From Antedon mediterranea (Eukaryota > Echinodermata > Crinoidea > Comatulida > Antedonidae): a stretch of 60,000 bases of DNA. The notes beneath the pieces were generated by a model that saw only the letters and a program-made list of their open reading frames with translations, was not told where the DNA came from and ran no database searches. The first letter of the stretch is position 1. Each line of letters begins with the position of its first letter. The position numbers were made by a program, and so were the translations under genes. The stretch covers positions 21,609,432 to 21,669,431 of the forward strand of contig NC_092679.1 in the NCBI RefSeq assembly GCF_964355755.1. Reading direction: 5' to 3'. This document shows positions 49,801 through 59,620 of the stretch, one piece after another.

Positions 49801-52800
49801 GAAAATCAAATTTAATATACGGTAGAACTTAAATCAATTAACTATTGTAATACTACCTAACCCTAACCACAAATTACTTTATTAATAATCTTTGTAGGAA
49901 AAGGCTTGTAAATGGAGGACAGAGGATGGAATGGATGGTCTAACAACAAATGGTATTTTGATTATGAAACCAATCGGTGGTTTTGATGGTAATGCGAAAC
50001 CAGGTGTATGGCGGGAGGTGTCAGTTTGTGGGCATGTGTACAAGTTACGAGAGACCCGCTCTGCTCAGGAACGAGGCAGTTTGGTACGATTTATTATATT
50101 AATGTAACATTTATTTAAAATTTCTATTTTTTTTTAGCTTATTCAGTACTATCTGGTGTAAACCTTTGGTTCAAACTTTTTTTTTACCAAGTTTGTATCT
50201 GGTCTAAAGGGTCTTTCACACCTGCTCCGGTTCAGGTTCATACCAGATTGCGCGCATAGCATTAGCAACTTTCCGTTTAATGATTATAAAGATCATCTTT
50301 AAATCATCTTTAAATATGGACATATATTTAGAATGTGTAGTTATACCCTTGGGTGGGCTTATATGCAAGGGTGGGCTTATACTTGAGGGTGGGCTTATAT
50401 CCAAGGGTGGGTCTATAACTGAGCCAGTATTGCATTATTCTCTTTTATTCAAATTCTATTGTCGATTGTTTAATAAAAATTTTTACCCATACACTGCACT
50501 TTATAACTTTTAATACTGTTACTAAAAAATGATAGTGTGCATAGCTGTCATATGATGAATTTCGAATCCCAGTGTCATAGGTTTTGCTTCTGGAGTACTT
50601 ACCATTTTAGGTCTTGTTTTCATGACTAAAACCAGTGCTACTTCAGCTACCAAAAGGGTATGGGTGAGAACAGCAAGTTAAAAAATGGGACAAAGTTATT
50701 CAAACAACACCAGTTAGAGGGGTTAAAACAAATTGGAAGACCTTTTTATGCTCTACCAGGCACAACTACATATATGCTAATAAACTGAAATCCATATTTG
50801 TTTTTTCAATAACTACATAGCCATGTCACTTTTAGTGCTAGATATTATAATATAATGTCCATGTCCCTTTCACCCTGCAATGCACTTTTCCACAGCAGAC
50901 ATCCATATGTTTGGCCATTAAATTAAGAGACTGACAATTTCCAGGCCTGACAATGTGTCATTTCTAGGTTAGGGTTGAATGGGCAGCAGACAATATATGA
51001 AAATGGTGAATATTATAGCAGAGCCACATCCCTATTTAGAACAGACTTCCTCTAGAAACACTTAACACTAATAGTCAACCCCCCATTCAAGGACACCCCT
51101 ATTAAGGGGGCCTTGTTAGTTCCTTAATGTGTTCCCTTAACTGTATTTAAACTGTATTAACATTTCTTTTGGTACTTCAGATTGAAGGTGAAGAAAATGT
51201 GCTTGTTGATGGAACGCTAATTGATCTGTGTGGTGCAACGTTGCTATGGCGATCTGCTTCTGGACTAATGAGAACGCCTGTAAGTAAAACATTTTCTATC
51301 TAGGATTCTGATTGGTTGAATGTTTTGAACCTCTCAATAATGATGTATAACTTGTTTATTTTACTTCTTAGACTCAACGGCACCTTGAGATGTTGCGCCA
51401 AAATATTAATGATGCACGCCCTCAATGCCCGATTGGTTTCAATACGCTTGTTTTACCTTCAAGTAGACGTTCTAGGGTAGGTTGTAATTATTTTACCGCA
51501 AATAAGAACATTTTTTTAATGCAGAATTCCCAAGTGTACATTTCCTCCTAACATCAATGTATAAGCGCCTTGAGTGGTATGTGAGCTATATAAATCCATG
51601 TTATTATTATATTTTGTTTTAAATGTGTAGGTGTTAACAGAAAAACAACCCTATGCTTACCTCAAATGTGGACATGTACACGGCTATCATCACTGGGACA
51701 GCAAAGAAAATGAGAGTAAAGGGAATCGTACATGTCCAATGTGCCGAGTGGTAAGTGGTTTAATGTTTGTGAACAATTAAACAGTCTTTTTAAAAGCATG
51801 GCCCGATTTCATAGTGGCCCTGTTATGGGAAAACCTATACAGGCTGTAAAACATGGGTTGTGCCTAGTAGGCTAGTTAAAATTAGTGCTATTTTCTATAC
51901 TAGTACAAGGGCCAGTTTGACAGTATAAATGTCTAGATCCTATGGGCAAGTAAAATTCACAGCTAACCAACCCAATTGGGCAGCTGGGAAATATAGAATA
52001 AACTGCAATTTCATTATTTTAAGCTCACAAAAAAAGCATGACATGTTGGCTTACTATCTAAAGAGCTCTCTGTCTACACTATCAAACTAGTTTGACAAAA
52101 ATAATGTGATGTGCCCAAGGATGGTGGTGATATGCCCAAATATGTTAGTGATATGACATCATCATGTCCATATATGGTCACATCACATGTTTTTGTCACA
52201 TAAAGTTTGATAGTTTATTCTTTCATAGTTCAATTTATCCATCTTCCTTAAAATCTACAAATTGTACGATCACATGAATATTTATTAGCAATTTGTATTG
52301 TGTTTGTAAACACAATATCACAATTTAAATTAAATCGAAAAACACTTTAGTCTTACCAAAATGGCATAATGATTCTGGTAAAAGAACATTTCAATACCGC
52401 TCAGTCAAACTCTGGAATAATCTTTCACCAGATATTCGCAGCTCTATAAATTCATTAAACTTTGCAATTGTTTAAAAATTTGATCTAACTGTATTTTTCT
52501 CTTGCTTCGTGTGATATTGTAGTCTTTAAAAACGTTTTCATAATTTTCCATTTTTATTGTTTATATTTGTAATTTGTAAGTGTTAACTGGACTTCAAGGA
52601 AGAAAAATCTACAAATATTGAATGAATATCCAGAATATAGAAAGATTTCTATCTATCTATCTACCCAATCCATCAATTGATGGTACAGTACTATATAGCA
52701 CTATAGATCCTACAGTTCAAATGTGGTTTTTATCAGAACGAAAATACATATGTGGAATCCCTTTGTTATGATGTTCATCTCAACAATTAATTCATAGTCA

Positions 52801-53898
52801 ATTTCTAAATTATGCAACAATGCTATTTCAACCTTGAATTATCTATGATATAAGCTTTGCATATATATAGTATTATGTCTACAAAATAAGCGCTATTATT
52901 TAGCCGATGATTTGCGAATTTATTTATTCAAATGCATCGGGTAAAAATGATTGTCATAATTTTTTGGCTCGTTTGTCCCTAATCAATTTTTTTCATGGGT
53001 AATTATGTGGGGAATTTTCTATACAGTATAATTCATTGTTATCCAAAAATGTTATTACCCACCTATTTTTTATATGACAACATTTTATGTAAGTTTTATC
53101 ATAGAGATATTTTAGTAAACTATCTCTATGGTTTTATCCACTGGTTTTATAGTATTTTTTATATTAGATTGTGTTGTTTTTTAATCAAATATAGTTTCCA
53201 TTTGGTTTTAGAGTAGTTTTTTTGCTAGAAACAATTCTTCATTTATTACAGTGTTTACATTTTACATGACGAATGTTGGATTTAATTTTTTTTTCGTAGG
53301 TCGGTTCGTATGTTGCCTTATTTATGGGAAATGAGCCAAGCTCGTATGTAGACACAGGGGACCCAACACATGCATTTTGTCCCTGTGGCCATGTGTGCAC
53401 AGAAAAAACGGCCAAGTAAGTGAATAAAGTATCTTTTTTTAACAAAGAGGTTATATAATAAGCTAGAGAGTTAACTCTAGATTTATTCACAAAATAAAAT
53501 AATTTAATTTTTTATTTTATACCTCCATGGTTCAAATAAATGAGTCGCTATGTCACACGGTGTGGCTGCATCACATTGGCCAATGATAAAGTCCATTTTG
53601 GAGTTGCGCCCCTACTCAGTCATGCAGCACTATGCTACAGCGTGTTTTTATATACAATTCTCGTATTAAAAAATTAAAGACTTTTAACATCAAAGTATTA
53701 AAATAAACCTTATTATATAGGGTTGAATTTTTGTTTGTAATATATGTTTGCATGTTTTGTTATTTTTTTAGATTTTGGTCAGAGGTTCCTCTACCACACG
53801 GTACACACACCTTCCAAGCAGCCTGCCCCTTCTGTGCTAACCCATTAAGCGGGGACCAAGGCTACGTCAAACTGATTTTCCAAGAAGCTATCGACTGA
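37835..53898 (+). CDS. PELI: Pellino, E3 ubiquitin-protein ligase (complete, 11 coding exons)
   Basis: Pellino proteins bind phosphorylated IRAK-type kinases and catalyse ubiquitin chain formation in Toll/IL-1 receptor signalling. Coding exons: 37835-37845, 39044-39133, 45783-45912, 48687-48788, 49263-49460, 49898-50083, 51181-51279, 51372-51476, 51631-51750, 53300-53415, 53772-53898. They join in phase to 427 residues, against 418 in human PELI1. Clear landmarks are KYGELVVLGYNG, NGVKPST, QHSISYTLSRN, FQVGRSTEPVIDFVV, STISRFACRI, FLGEKACKW, LTTNGIL, RETRSAQERG, DLCGATLLWR, ARPQCPIGFNTL, KCGHVHGYHHW, CPMCR and PLPHGTHTFQAACPFC. The protein is about equally close to PELI1 and PELI2, as expected of a single invertebrate gene. 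The first 11 coding bases are inferred from phase; everything from 39044 on is secure. Confidence 0.94.
38221..38298 (+). repeat. Six exact copies of a 13-bp unit
   Basis: GACATACAGTAAT is repeated six times without a mismatch, in the second Pellino intron. Confidence 0.95.
39430..39965. repeat. Three diverged tandem copies of a 170-190-bp unit
   Basis: Each copy holds TTGTGTACATGTT or TTATGTACATGTTTAC, then TTTTTATAATTC, CAATTTGTATACT-like, and AAAGACCCAACAGCTTGA followed by GATGTCATC. The copies start near 39436, 39610 and 39790. They lie in the large Pellino intron. Confidence 0.75.
41600..42345. repeat. TCATCA/TTATCA low-complexity minisatellite
   Basis: Almost 750 bp are built of ATC and ATT triplets, with a recurring CCATATCATCATTATTATC unit. 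Open frames of up to 279 codons on both strands (Ile/His-rich, Asp-rich, Ser-rich) come only from the repeat and have no codon or domain support. Confidence 0.9.
43168..43312. mobile_element. Possible decayed palindromic element in Pellino intron
   Basis: GAGCTTTCGATTTGCGATGA and TGACGACC near the left are partly mirrored by GGACCGACGACCACTC and AAAAGCTT on the right. The arms are imperfect and the family is not recognised. Confidence 0.3.
43862..43968 (-). mobile_element. tRNA-derived SINE fragment, antisense, in Pellino intron
   Basis: GGGACTCGAACCCATGACC is the complement of a tRNA-like B-box region, followed by GATCACTAGCCTGGCGTTC as in the fragment at 22797. Confidence 0.55.
45053..45245. 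mobile_element. ATTCA-type retroposon fragment in Pellino intron
   Basis: Five AATTC units, then TCTTTAATCATCCCACACGG and an AT-rich body. It interrupts a decayed copy of the 130-bp repeat, whose left part is at 44977-45052. Confidence 0.55.
45284..45700 (+). repeat. 130-bp unit in three near-identical tandem copies
   Basis: Copies start at 45284, 45414 and 45544 and differ by only a few bases. Each starts CATGCATATTCATGTTTATG and ends ATTATTATTAATGAGGGATC. A fourth is truncated after 45674, and more TGCATATTCATGTTT units run up to the acceptor at 45782. An older, diverged copy lies at 44977-45052. Open frames inside simply repeat the unit in the three frames. Confidence 0.93.
47019..47165. 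mobile_element. Family A MITE, right end truncated, in Pellino intron
   Basis: Left end AGCTCTGTCTACACTATC followed by three direct copies of GATATGCCCAAATATGGTAG-type units. The right inverted end is lost. Confidence 0.7.
47632..47816. mobile_element. Palindromic MITE family B, copy 2
   Basis: Ends GTGGTTCCCACTAG and CTAGTGGGAACCAAGC; inner arms CAAGGACGTAACGCAATGC, CCAATCACAAGCGATGG and CTTGCGTTGCGTTTACGTCC. It lies in a Pellino intron. Confidence 0.75.
48114..48212. repeat. 44-bp direct duplication ending in a perfect inverted repeat
   Basis: ACACTATATAGACGTCCTAC and the following bases recur after 44 bp (48114 and 48158). The second copy runs into GGAGTTGTAATT (48187-48198), which is followed after two bases by its exact complement AATTACAACTCC (48201-48212). 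Confidence 0.85.
48995..49165. mobile_element. Possible repeat fragment containing GCAGTGGCGTAACGTC
   Basis: GCAGTGGCGTAACGTCTATG followed by GGCTAAGCCCAAGGC resembles a common dispersed repeat of animal genomes. It lies between two Pellino exons. Family not identified. Confidence 0.35.
50340..50425. repeat. About four units of a 22-bp GC-richer repeat
   Basis: GGGTGGGCTTATAT and a variable 8-bp part recur four times in a Pellino intron. A TTTCACACCTGCTCCGGTTC stretch just before it (50212-50235) resembles the end of another palindromic element. Confidence 0.75.
51372..53898 (+). other. PELI: Pellino C-terminal RING-like ligase region
   Basis: The metal-binding pattern is intact across four exons: ARPQCP (51372 exon), KCGHVHGYHHW and CPMCR (51631 exon), CPCGHVC (53300 exon) and ACPFC (53772 exon). 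The CGH and CPxC pairs match the atypical RING-like arrangement of Pellino proteins that recruits E2 enzymes. The end FQEAID matches human FQGPID. The 1.55-kb intron 51751-53299 that splits the domain holds a palindromic MITE. Confidence 0.9.
52062..52220. mobile_element. Family A MITE in Pellino intron
   Basis: Left end TCTGTCTACACTATCAAACT; right end CATAAAGTTTGATAGTTTAT, slightly decayed. It lies inside the intron splitting the RING-like region. Confidence 0.7.
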
Positions 53899-54240
53899 CC
53901 TAAGCGTTGTTGGTTGACCATCACAGCGTCTAATTCTGCACTGACCCTATGACTCTACGTGTCCAGTGTCTGAACCTGCGGCAAATTCTATGGATATTCC
54001 ACGGAACCAAAACAAATTCAGCTGGCTCATTGTATTGCAAATAAAAAAGTTATATAATGGAGCATATGCGTAAAAAGTGTGAAAAAATGTATAAATAAAA
54101 ATTGATTATTTCTGTGTTCATGAAAAACTCTTTGTCACCCACAATCCCACGACCCCACCTTCGATTCTGTATTTTAAGCTTTTCTTTCTAACCATAATGA
54201 ACTGTAGTAAACAAGTGTGTGTAGAATAAAATGATTTTCA
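53899..54240 (+). terminator. PELI: Pellino 3' UTR start and candidate polyadenylation signals
   Basis: AATAAA occurs at 54040-54045, 54094-54099 and 54225-54230 after the TGA at 53896-53898. Any could be used. A longer 3' UTR is possible: ATTTATTTATTTA at 54390-54402 would then be an AU-rich decay element. Confidence 0.4.
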
Positions 54241-56762
54241 TTAATTTAATTAATGAAATGCAAATTAATATGTAAATATGCATATTCTACTCACTGTCAA
54301 AATTCATATGAATTATATTATATTTTTGTTGATTTTTTATTATAAAATTTTGCAAAAATGGTGAGTGACTCCATATTGTAAATTATCAGATTTATTTATT
54401 TATCTGTATTACTGTAATTGTACATATTATATATATAGTTGATAAGCTAGAATGTACCTCGTCCTCGCTTAGTAGCTTTAGTGTGTATATATAGTATTAC
54501 GTAGTAACCATTCCCAGGTCTTCTCACGTGTGTGCGGTTATGTGGTAATCCCATGTTGTAATTGTTGCGGTATGTGTTTATTTCACGTACATGTTGGTTT
54601 TAACCAAAGACAGAATGAACTAGCTCTAATATACACTCAGTTTTACAAAATATACATCTATATTCGTGCGAAATGCGCCATCTATGGTTAATATTTGTGT
54701 CCGTGTACATGTATTTACGCAAATTCATAAAACACTGTCAATATGTTTTAGATTTTGTTGATTTGTTTAAGATCTTGGAAAGGGTTGGTATTTCAAATAC
54801 AATCTATTATTAGGGATCATGTTAAAATGAATCTACTGCAGTAAGTACAATTTTTGTTTTACTGCAATAATATATGGTTTTAGTTGGTTTCAATGTAGAA
54901 ATTTATATAACAATTTAACATACATTAACAGTATGTATGGTAACCCAAAAAATGTATGCTAATTAATTGCATAAACAGTGAATAAAATGTAGGTACTGCA
55001 GTAACTGCAGTAGATAGTTTTGACATGGCCCCTATAGCTTGGTTCCCAACGAACGAACGAACAAAAGCGAGTTGGCCAATCACAAGCGTCAGTTTAGAAA
55101 ATTCACCGCTTGTGATTCTGGTCAAATCACTTGTATTGCGCTTACGTACTTGCGCTTTGTATCTAGTGGAAACCAAGCTTTATTATTATTTCATAAACTA
55201 TTACGAAATAAATAAAAGATCCATAGACATGCATTTATGCAAAATTAAAACAAAATAAAAACAGTCTCTTTTAGATTTGTGTTATAAAATCTTGGAAAGG
55301 TGGTATTTCAAACAAAAGCATAAATGATAATTATTATTGTTTCATATTTAAATAAACTTGAAATGAAATAAATAAACAGCCTTTGAATAATATGAAATTT
55401 AATTTATCACTGCCATGATAATAATTTATATTGGCAATTCAATGTTATCTTTTATGCACTTTCGAATTAATTAACACATTCTTTGTACAGTATCAGTTGA
55501 TAGGGGAGATTTTTGATATGCGATGACTTATAACTTATAACATCATGTTAATTTATTGTGTTGGATCATGGATAACATTTTATCCATGGTTTGATCTGGC
55601 AATTGTTTGTCTTCTGGCCCAATTTTGGCAATTCTAGGTTCTAGTGACCACCTTGAATTCTGTCAGAAACATGCGCATTTCAACCTTTTTTGGGAAAAAA
55701 ATCTAAATTGATGTTAGTGGATCAGAATGAATTGCCACAAATATTGTAATGCATAATTTAGTCATAAGTTATCGCAAAAAGCTCCTTAATTTCTAACTCT
55801 CCCCAGAAATAGTTCAAAGATTAATTAAAAATCTGCACATATTTTATTTTATCTAATTTTGTGGATGTTATGTAATTTTTTTTTTTGGTGCACTGAGTGA
55901 AAACAAAAATGAGATGAAAAACGTGAAGAGGTCTAATTCAGCATTTTGACAGATTGTAAATTTTACATTGTTTATTTTGATTGATCAAATCCATATTTTT
56001 GTTTCAATTTTAAATGTTTCAATGTTTTAATACTTTATTGGATTTTCTTGATCATGTTATTAGTCTGTTTTATATTTTCACAAAGGTTCTAAAATCCCAT
56101 CAATTTAGTTAGTGAACTTTTTTTTTAAATTCTGAATATGTAATTTATGTTGTATTTGATTACTTGTAAGTTATGGGAAACATGAAACATTTAGAAATTC
56201 TCATACTGTATCTAATTGAAAACCACTTAAGGAAAAATATTTATTGACTTAAGTGAAATTTTGTGGGGAAAGTGTGATTGATATGTATGGCCACACAGGG
56301 TACAACTTGTTTAGGTGCCAATGGGAAAAGTTCATCATCGTGTGACTGATTGTGCAGAAAAATGTAGTATTGTAAAGGTCAAAGTTCATCCCAATGTAAT
56401 TAGTATTAATATATGCATAGAATTATGATAATTTGTATATTCTTTTTCCTGATTACCTCCATATCAGAAAATTCTATTTATGTAAATATAAATGTGCTAA
56501 CATTCCCTGTCGTGTATTATTTATTTTACATTCTTTATTTTTCTATATAAATATATTGAATGTATATTGTTAGTAAGGTAGACTGTCAAAATGTTGTTAA
56601 TAAGCAATCATGAAATGCAGTGTTATGTACAAACTGCATTTAATTATGTTTTTATGTAAAACTACATTGTATATGCTTTGTGGCTTTTATACTTTTCCAT
56701 GATAGGAATCAGAAGTTGGGCTAAATTTTATTTGATTTAAGGAATGTTTAGTCATCTTATGT
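54241..56762. other. Intergenic DNA downstream of Pellino
   Basis: No supported gene. It holds an AU-rich motif (54390-54402), one family B element (55035-55184) and AT-rich unique DNA. Open frames at 54925-55258 overlap the MITE and are shadows. Confidence 0.6.
55035..55184. mobile_element. Palindromic MITE family B, copy 3
   Basis: Ends AGCTTGGTTCCCAACG and CTAGTGGAAACCAAGCT; inner GGCCAATCACAAGCG and CGCTTGTGATTCTGGTCAA. A small expansion of CGAA lies near the left end. Confidence 0.75.
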
Positions 56763-56915
56763 TAAGCTTGGTTCCCACTAGGACGCAACGCAAGGACGTA
56801 AAGGCAACGCAAACGTGTTGACCAATGAATAATAATCCATCGCTTGTGATTGGTAAACTCACTTATGTTGCGTTGCGTCCTTGTGTTGTTGTATCTCTAG
56901 TGGGAACCAAGACCT
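56763..56915. mobile_element. Palindromic MITE family B, copy 4
   Basis: Ends AAGCTTGGTTCCCACTAG and CTAGTGGGAACCAAGA; arms ACGCAACGCAAGGACGTAA and TGTTGCGTTGCGTCC. This is one of the best-kept copies. Confidence 0.75.
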
Positions 56916-56999
56916 TTTTTGTTGAAGTACTTGTAGAACAATCACAGCATATTTATTGTTTAAACGCGCATGAAGAATGTTAAAAAGAATCTACTATTA

Positions 57000-57035
57000 A
57001 AACAGGGGGTGGGGAGGGGGGGGGGGAAGGGCAGG
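57000..57035 (+). other. G-rich run with quadruplex-forming potential
   Basis: Five G, then four G, then an unbroken run of twelve G's followed by GGG, separated by one to three bases, in otherwise AT-rich DNA. This meets the usual G3+N1-7 pattern. Confidence 0.7.
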
Positions 57036-57839
57036 ATGTGTGATAGAAAGCGGAAGAACATGAGGACATAATACTAATTTTTTTCAATTTGTAATATTTA
57101 TGTTTTTATGCTTATGGATGAATAACAAAAATAAAAGATAATTTAAAAAGTAATTTCACTTAAACAGAAGAATACTGTTAGGGAAAACATTGTACTTGTT
57201 TGGACATTTATTTTTTAAGAATTGATAAAATTCATGAATAAATTTATTTACATAATTTTTTTGTATATTGAACGTCTTAATCTAAACTTAGATTTACTGT
57301 ATTAATGGACAATCAAATTGAATCTAAACTTTGTTAAAAACTAGTTTAATAAAATTGTTATGAATTGAAACATTGTTATTTAAGAATTAGAGTTATTATG
57401 AATGAGACCAATGCACTGTATTATATTTATTTTTAAGTTCTACTACAAATATATTTTCAATCAACATTAAATGTTAAAATTTAGTTTTCTTTTTAATAAA
57501 CACACACACAATTAATTAATTAGTTAATTAAGCAGCATCACTCTTAATTTGTAAAAAAAAACATGTAAAAGTCATGTCTTGTTGCAAATAAATTTTTCAA
57601 GTATGGAAAATTAATATAAATGTCCTAATTATTTAGTTTTATTTGTTGTATGATGATATTTTATCACACTGTTAAATGTTAAAAATGATAGTAATAAAAA
57701 ATTAAATTAAAATTCATGAAAATATAAATGCATTTAATAGGGCAACTTTTGCGTGAGAAAATAAATCGAACATCTCTCTACGTATGGAGAGAAGACAGGA
57801 ACTTTATTATTTTGTGAGGGCGGTATACTGAATAAAGTT

Positions 57840-57885
57840 GGAGCTGTATAAGATCAGCGAAAAGATGCCTAACATGTCCTTTGAG
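57840..57885 (+). CDS. Weak candidate first coding exon of a further gene
   Basis: ATG at 57865 opens seven codons (MPNMSFE) and is followed by gtaggc at 57886, an acceptable donor. The surrounding 57770-57860 is richer in G and C than its neighbours. No downstream exon could be recognised within the window, so this stays a guess. Confidence 0.15.
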
Positions 57886-58115
57886 GTAGGCCTAAGTTTT
57901 CACTGAATATTTCTTTTTATTCCAAACGCATGTTGTTTAATGATAATATAAAAGATAGTAGATAACCATGATATGTAATGACAAACACTCTGAGCAGTAA
58001 AAAAACCCTCAAATCAGACTTGCATGTTAGGCCTAGATAAGGCTAGACAATCAATGACTGATAGGACAGCACCTCCCTACATACAGACGGCTTCACTCCT
58101 GGCTAGGTCTAGGCT

Positions 58116-58159
58116 TGACCTGAAGGTCAGATGCGGTAATGCTTCTGACCTTCAGGTCA
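58116..58159. promoter_or_regulatory. Perfect 16-bp hairpin made of AGGTCA half-sites
   Basis: TGACCTGAAGGTCAGA (58116-58131) is followed after 12 bases by its exact complement TCTGACCTTCAGGTCA (58144-58159). Each arm contains TGACCT and AGGTCA two bases apart, the half-site of nuclear receptors, in everted order. Confidence 0.8.
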
Positions 58160-58244
58160 ATATAATCTACTGTACTTATGTAATCTTACCTACATCTCCT
58201 AACTATTTCTTAATCCAGGTGTATAACGACTTGGGTAATAATAA

Positions 58245-58312
58245 TGTTCAGCGCTTGAGGTTTCACAATCATCTTTTTGGGCGCTATATAAATCCAGGAT
58301 ATTATTATTCTA
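58245..58312. mobile_element. Retroposon 3' end with ATT tail
   Basis: CAGCGCTTGAGG and GGGCGCTATATAAATCCAG, then ATTATTATT. The same end occurs at 51560-51615. It is the last part of the 110-codon open frame at 58024-58356, which is therefore not a gene. Confidence 0.55.
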
Positions 58313-58359
58313 ATAAACCCATAAATCATGCAATCAGTAGTACAGTATTAGTATAGTAG

Positions 58360-59419
58360 GAGAATCAGCAACCTACCGACAACTACATTTTCCATAATAT
58401 TAAATACAACAACACTTTATCAATGCATACTATGTCGACTTTTCTATTCCTAGCTGTAGTTTTCTAATGAAGTGAAGTTAAAGTCATCCTCGTAGTTCTC
58501 AAAAGAAAGTCTGTAATTTCTACAGAAATTTGGCACTACTCTACTACTGGCAAAATATAATATTTTATTTTTTTAACGACATCATGATACTGTACATAAA
58601 TCAAATATTTGTAACAGAAATCAAGACGAAAAAACATGAATTTTGCTTAATATGGTCAAATACAAAATTTTGCCAAATTCTGCCATAAAAACCAAAAAGA
58701 CTTTTTTTCAGTAGTTAGGTAGTTTAACCTAATGTAATAACATGTCTGGTGACTCCCTAGAAGGTGAAAAAAGATGGTGGATATACGGTGGATAATTTTT
58801 GCTATAGCATGAAAATAAAAATCTGAAGTAGAATAAAAATACCAGAAATGTAAAATTCAAGTTATATTACCTATATTTAGTCATCTGGTAACATTTTTTA
58901 CCACACTGTTTATTTTTCATAGCTTTTTAAAATGCCTCTCTATTAAAAAAATTAGTGTACAAAAGAATAGAGATTTTAGTGTGTAATTTGAACTACTGAT
59001 AAGAAAGTGCTTATTTTCAACAAGCTTGTGTAACACAAATAAAATCCCAAAAATTATGAAACATAGGAGAAACTATAGATCGATAATTATTGGAATGTAT
59101 GATCAATAGAAATTTTTTGCCCGCACCTGGCCTTTAAGTATTCCAATTTCACAATTACAGCAATGCTATACCTGATCAATGAAAGGCTTTTTTTGTCTCA
59201 TAAATGTAAATTACCAATACGTATGTTTAATTAAATTAGTTGTATGATCCCTTGCAATTTATTTGAAAAAAGGATATTTTTTTCACAGCTCAAACATCTG
59301 ATGGCTACAGTATGTTCTATCTGTGTTAGTCTCATGTACTCTACTACATAACAATAAATAATTATCAAACTTTACTTTATTTTGTTAAAATATAAATTTA
59401 CTGTATAATATATACTGTA
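58360..59419. other. Intergenic DNA without recognisable features
   Basis: AT-rich unique sequence with no open frame, exon or repeat that I can support. Confidence 0.5.
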
Positions 59420-59620
59420 GATTCAAGATTCAAGAAATTTTATTTGTCCATAAAAATGGAAATTCACTTTGCTTGGTAGATTAAAACAATAATAAAAACC
59501 AACATAAAAAATGTTGCAACAATTTAAAATGTGCAGTATTATAACAGATTAAAATACAAGATAAAAAGTTAAAAATAAAAAAACTGTAAAACTATTTAAA
59601 AATTGCATTATCGTCTTACA
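59420..59620. mobile_element. ATTCA-type retroposon fragment near window end
   Basis: GATTCAAGATTCAAGAAATT then TTTTATTTGTCC and TTCACTTTGCTTGGTAGATT, a form common at the ends of invertebrate retroposons. The body is AT-rich with no open frame. Confidence 0.5.

Larger units (their letters stand above)
45783..50083 (+). other. PELI: Pellino FHA-type phosphopeptide-binding region (exons 3-6 of the coding set)
   Basis: Residues about 34-239 form the forkhead-associated core with the Pellino-specific wing insertion. Conserved stretches are QHSISYTLSRN, VGRSTEPVIDFVV, STISRFACRI, RIYAAGF, the GEKACKW block and LTTNGIL. The Arg, Ser and Thr-Asn positions used for phosphothreonine binding in human Pellino2 are kept. 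The stretch between FVVMDTVPG and STISRF (VPGACTLEDCTVTE) is shorter on Ser and richer in Cys than in human. Confidence 0.88.

Noticed and set aside
55025-55258. Open frames on both strands at 54925-55258
   Set aside because: They overlap a palindromic MITE (55035-55184) and show no family features.
58024-58356. 110-codon open frame near the window end
   Set aside because: It contains the AGGTCA hairpin and a retroposon tail; no domain, no splice support.
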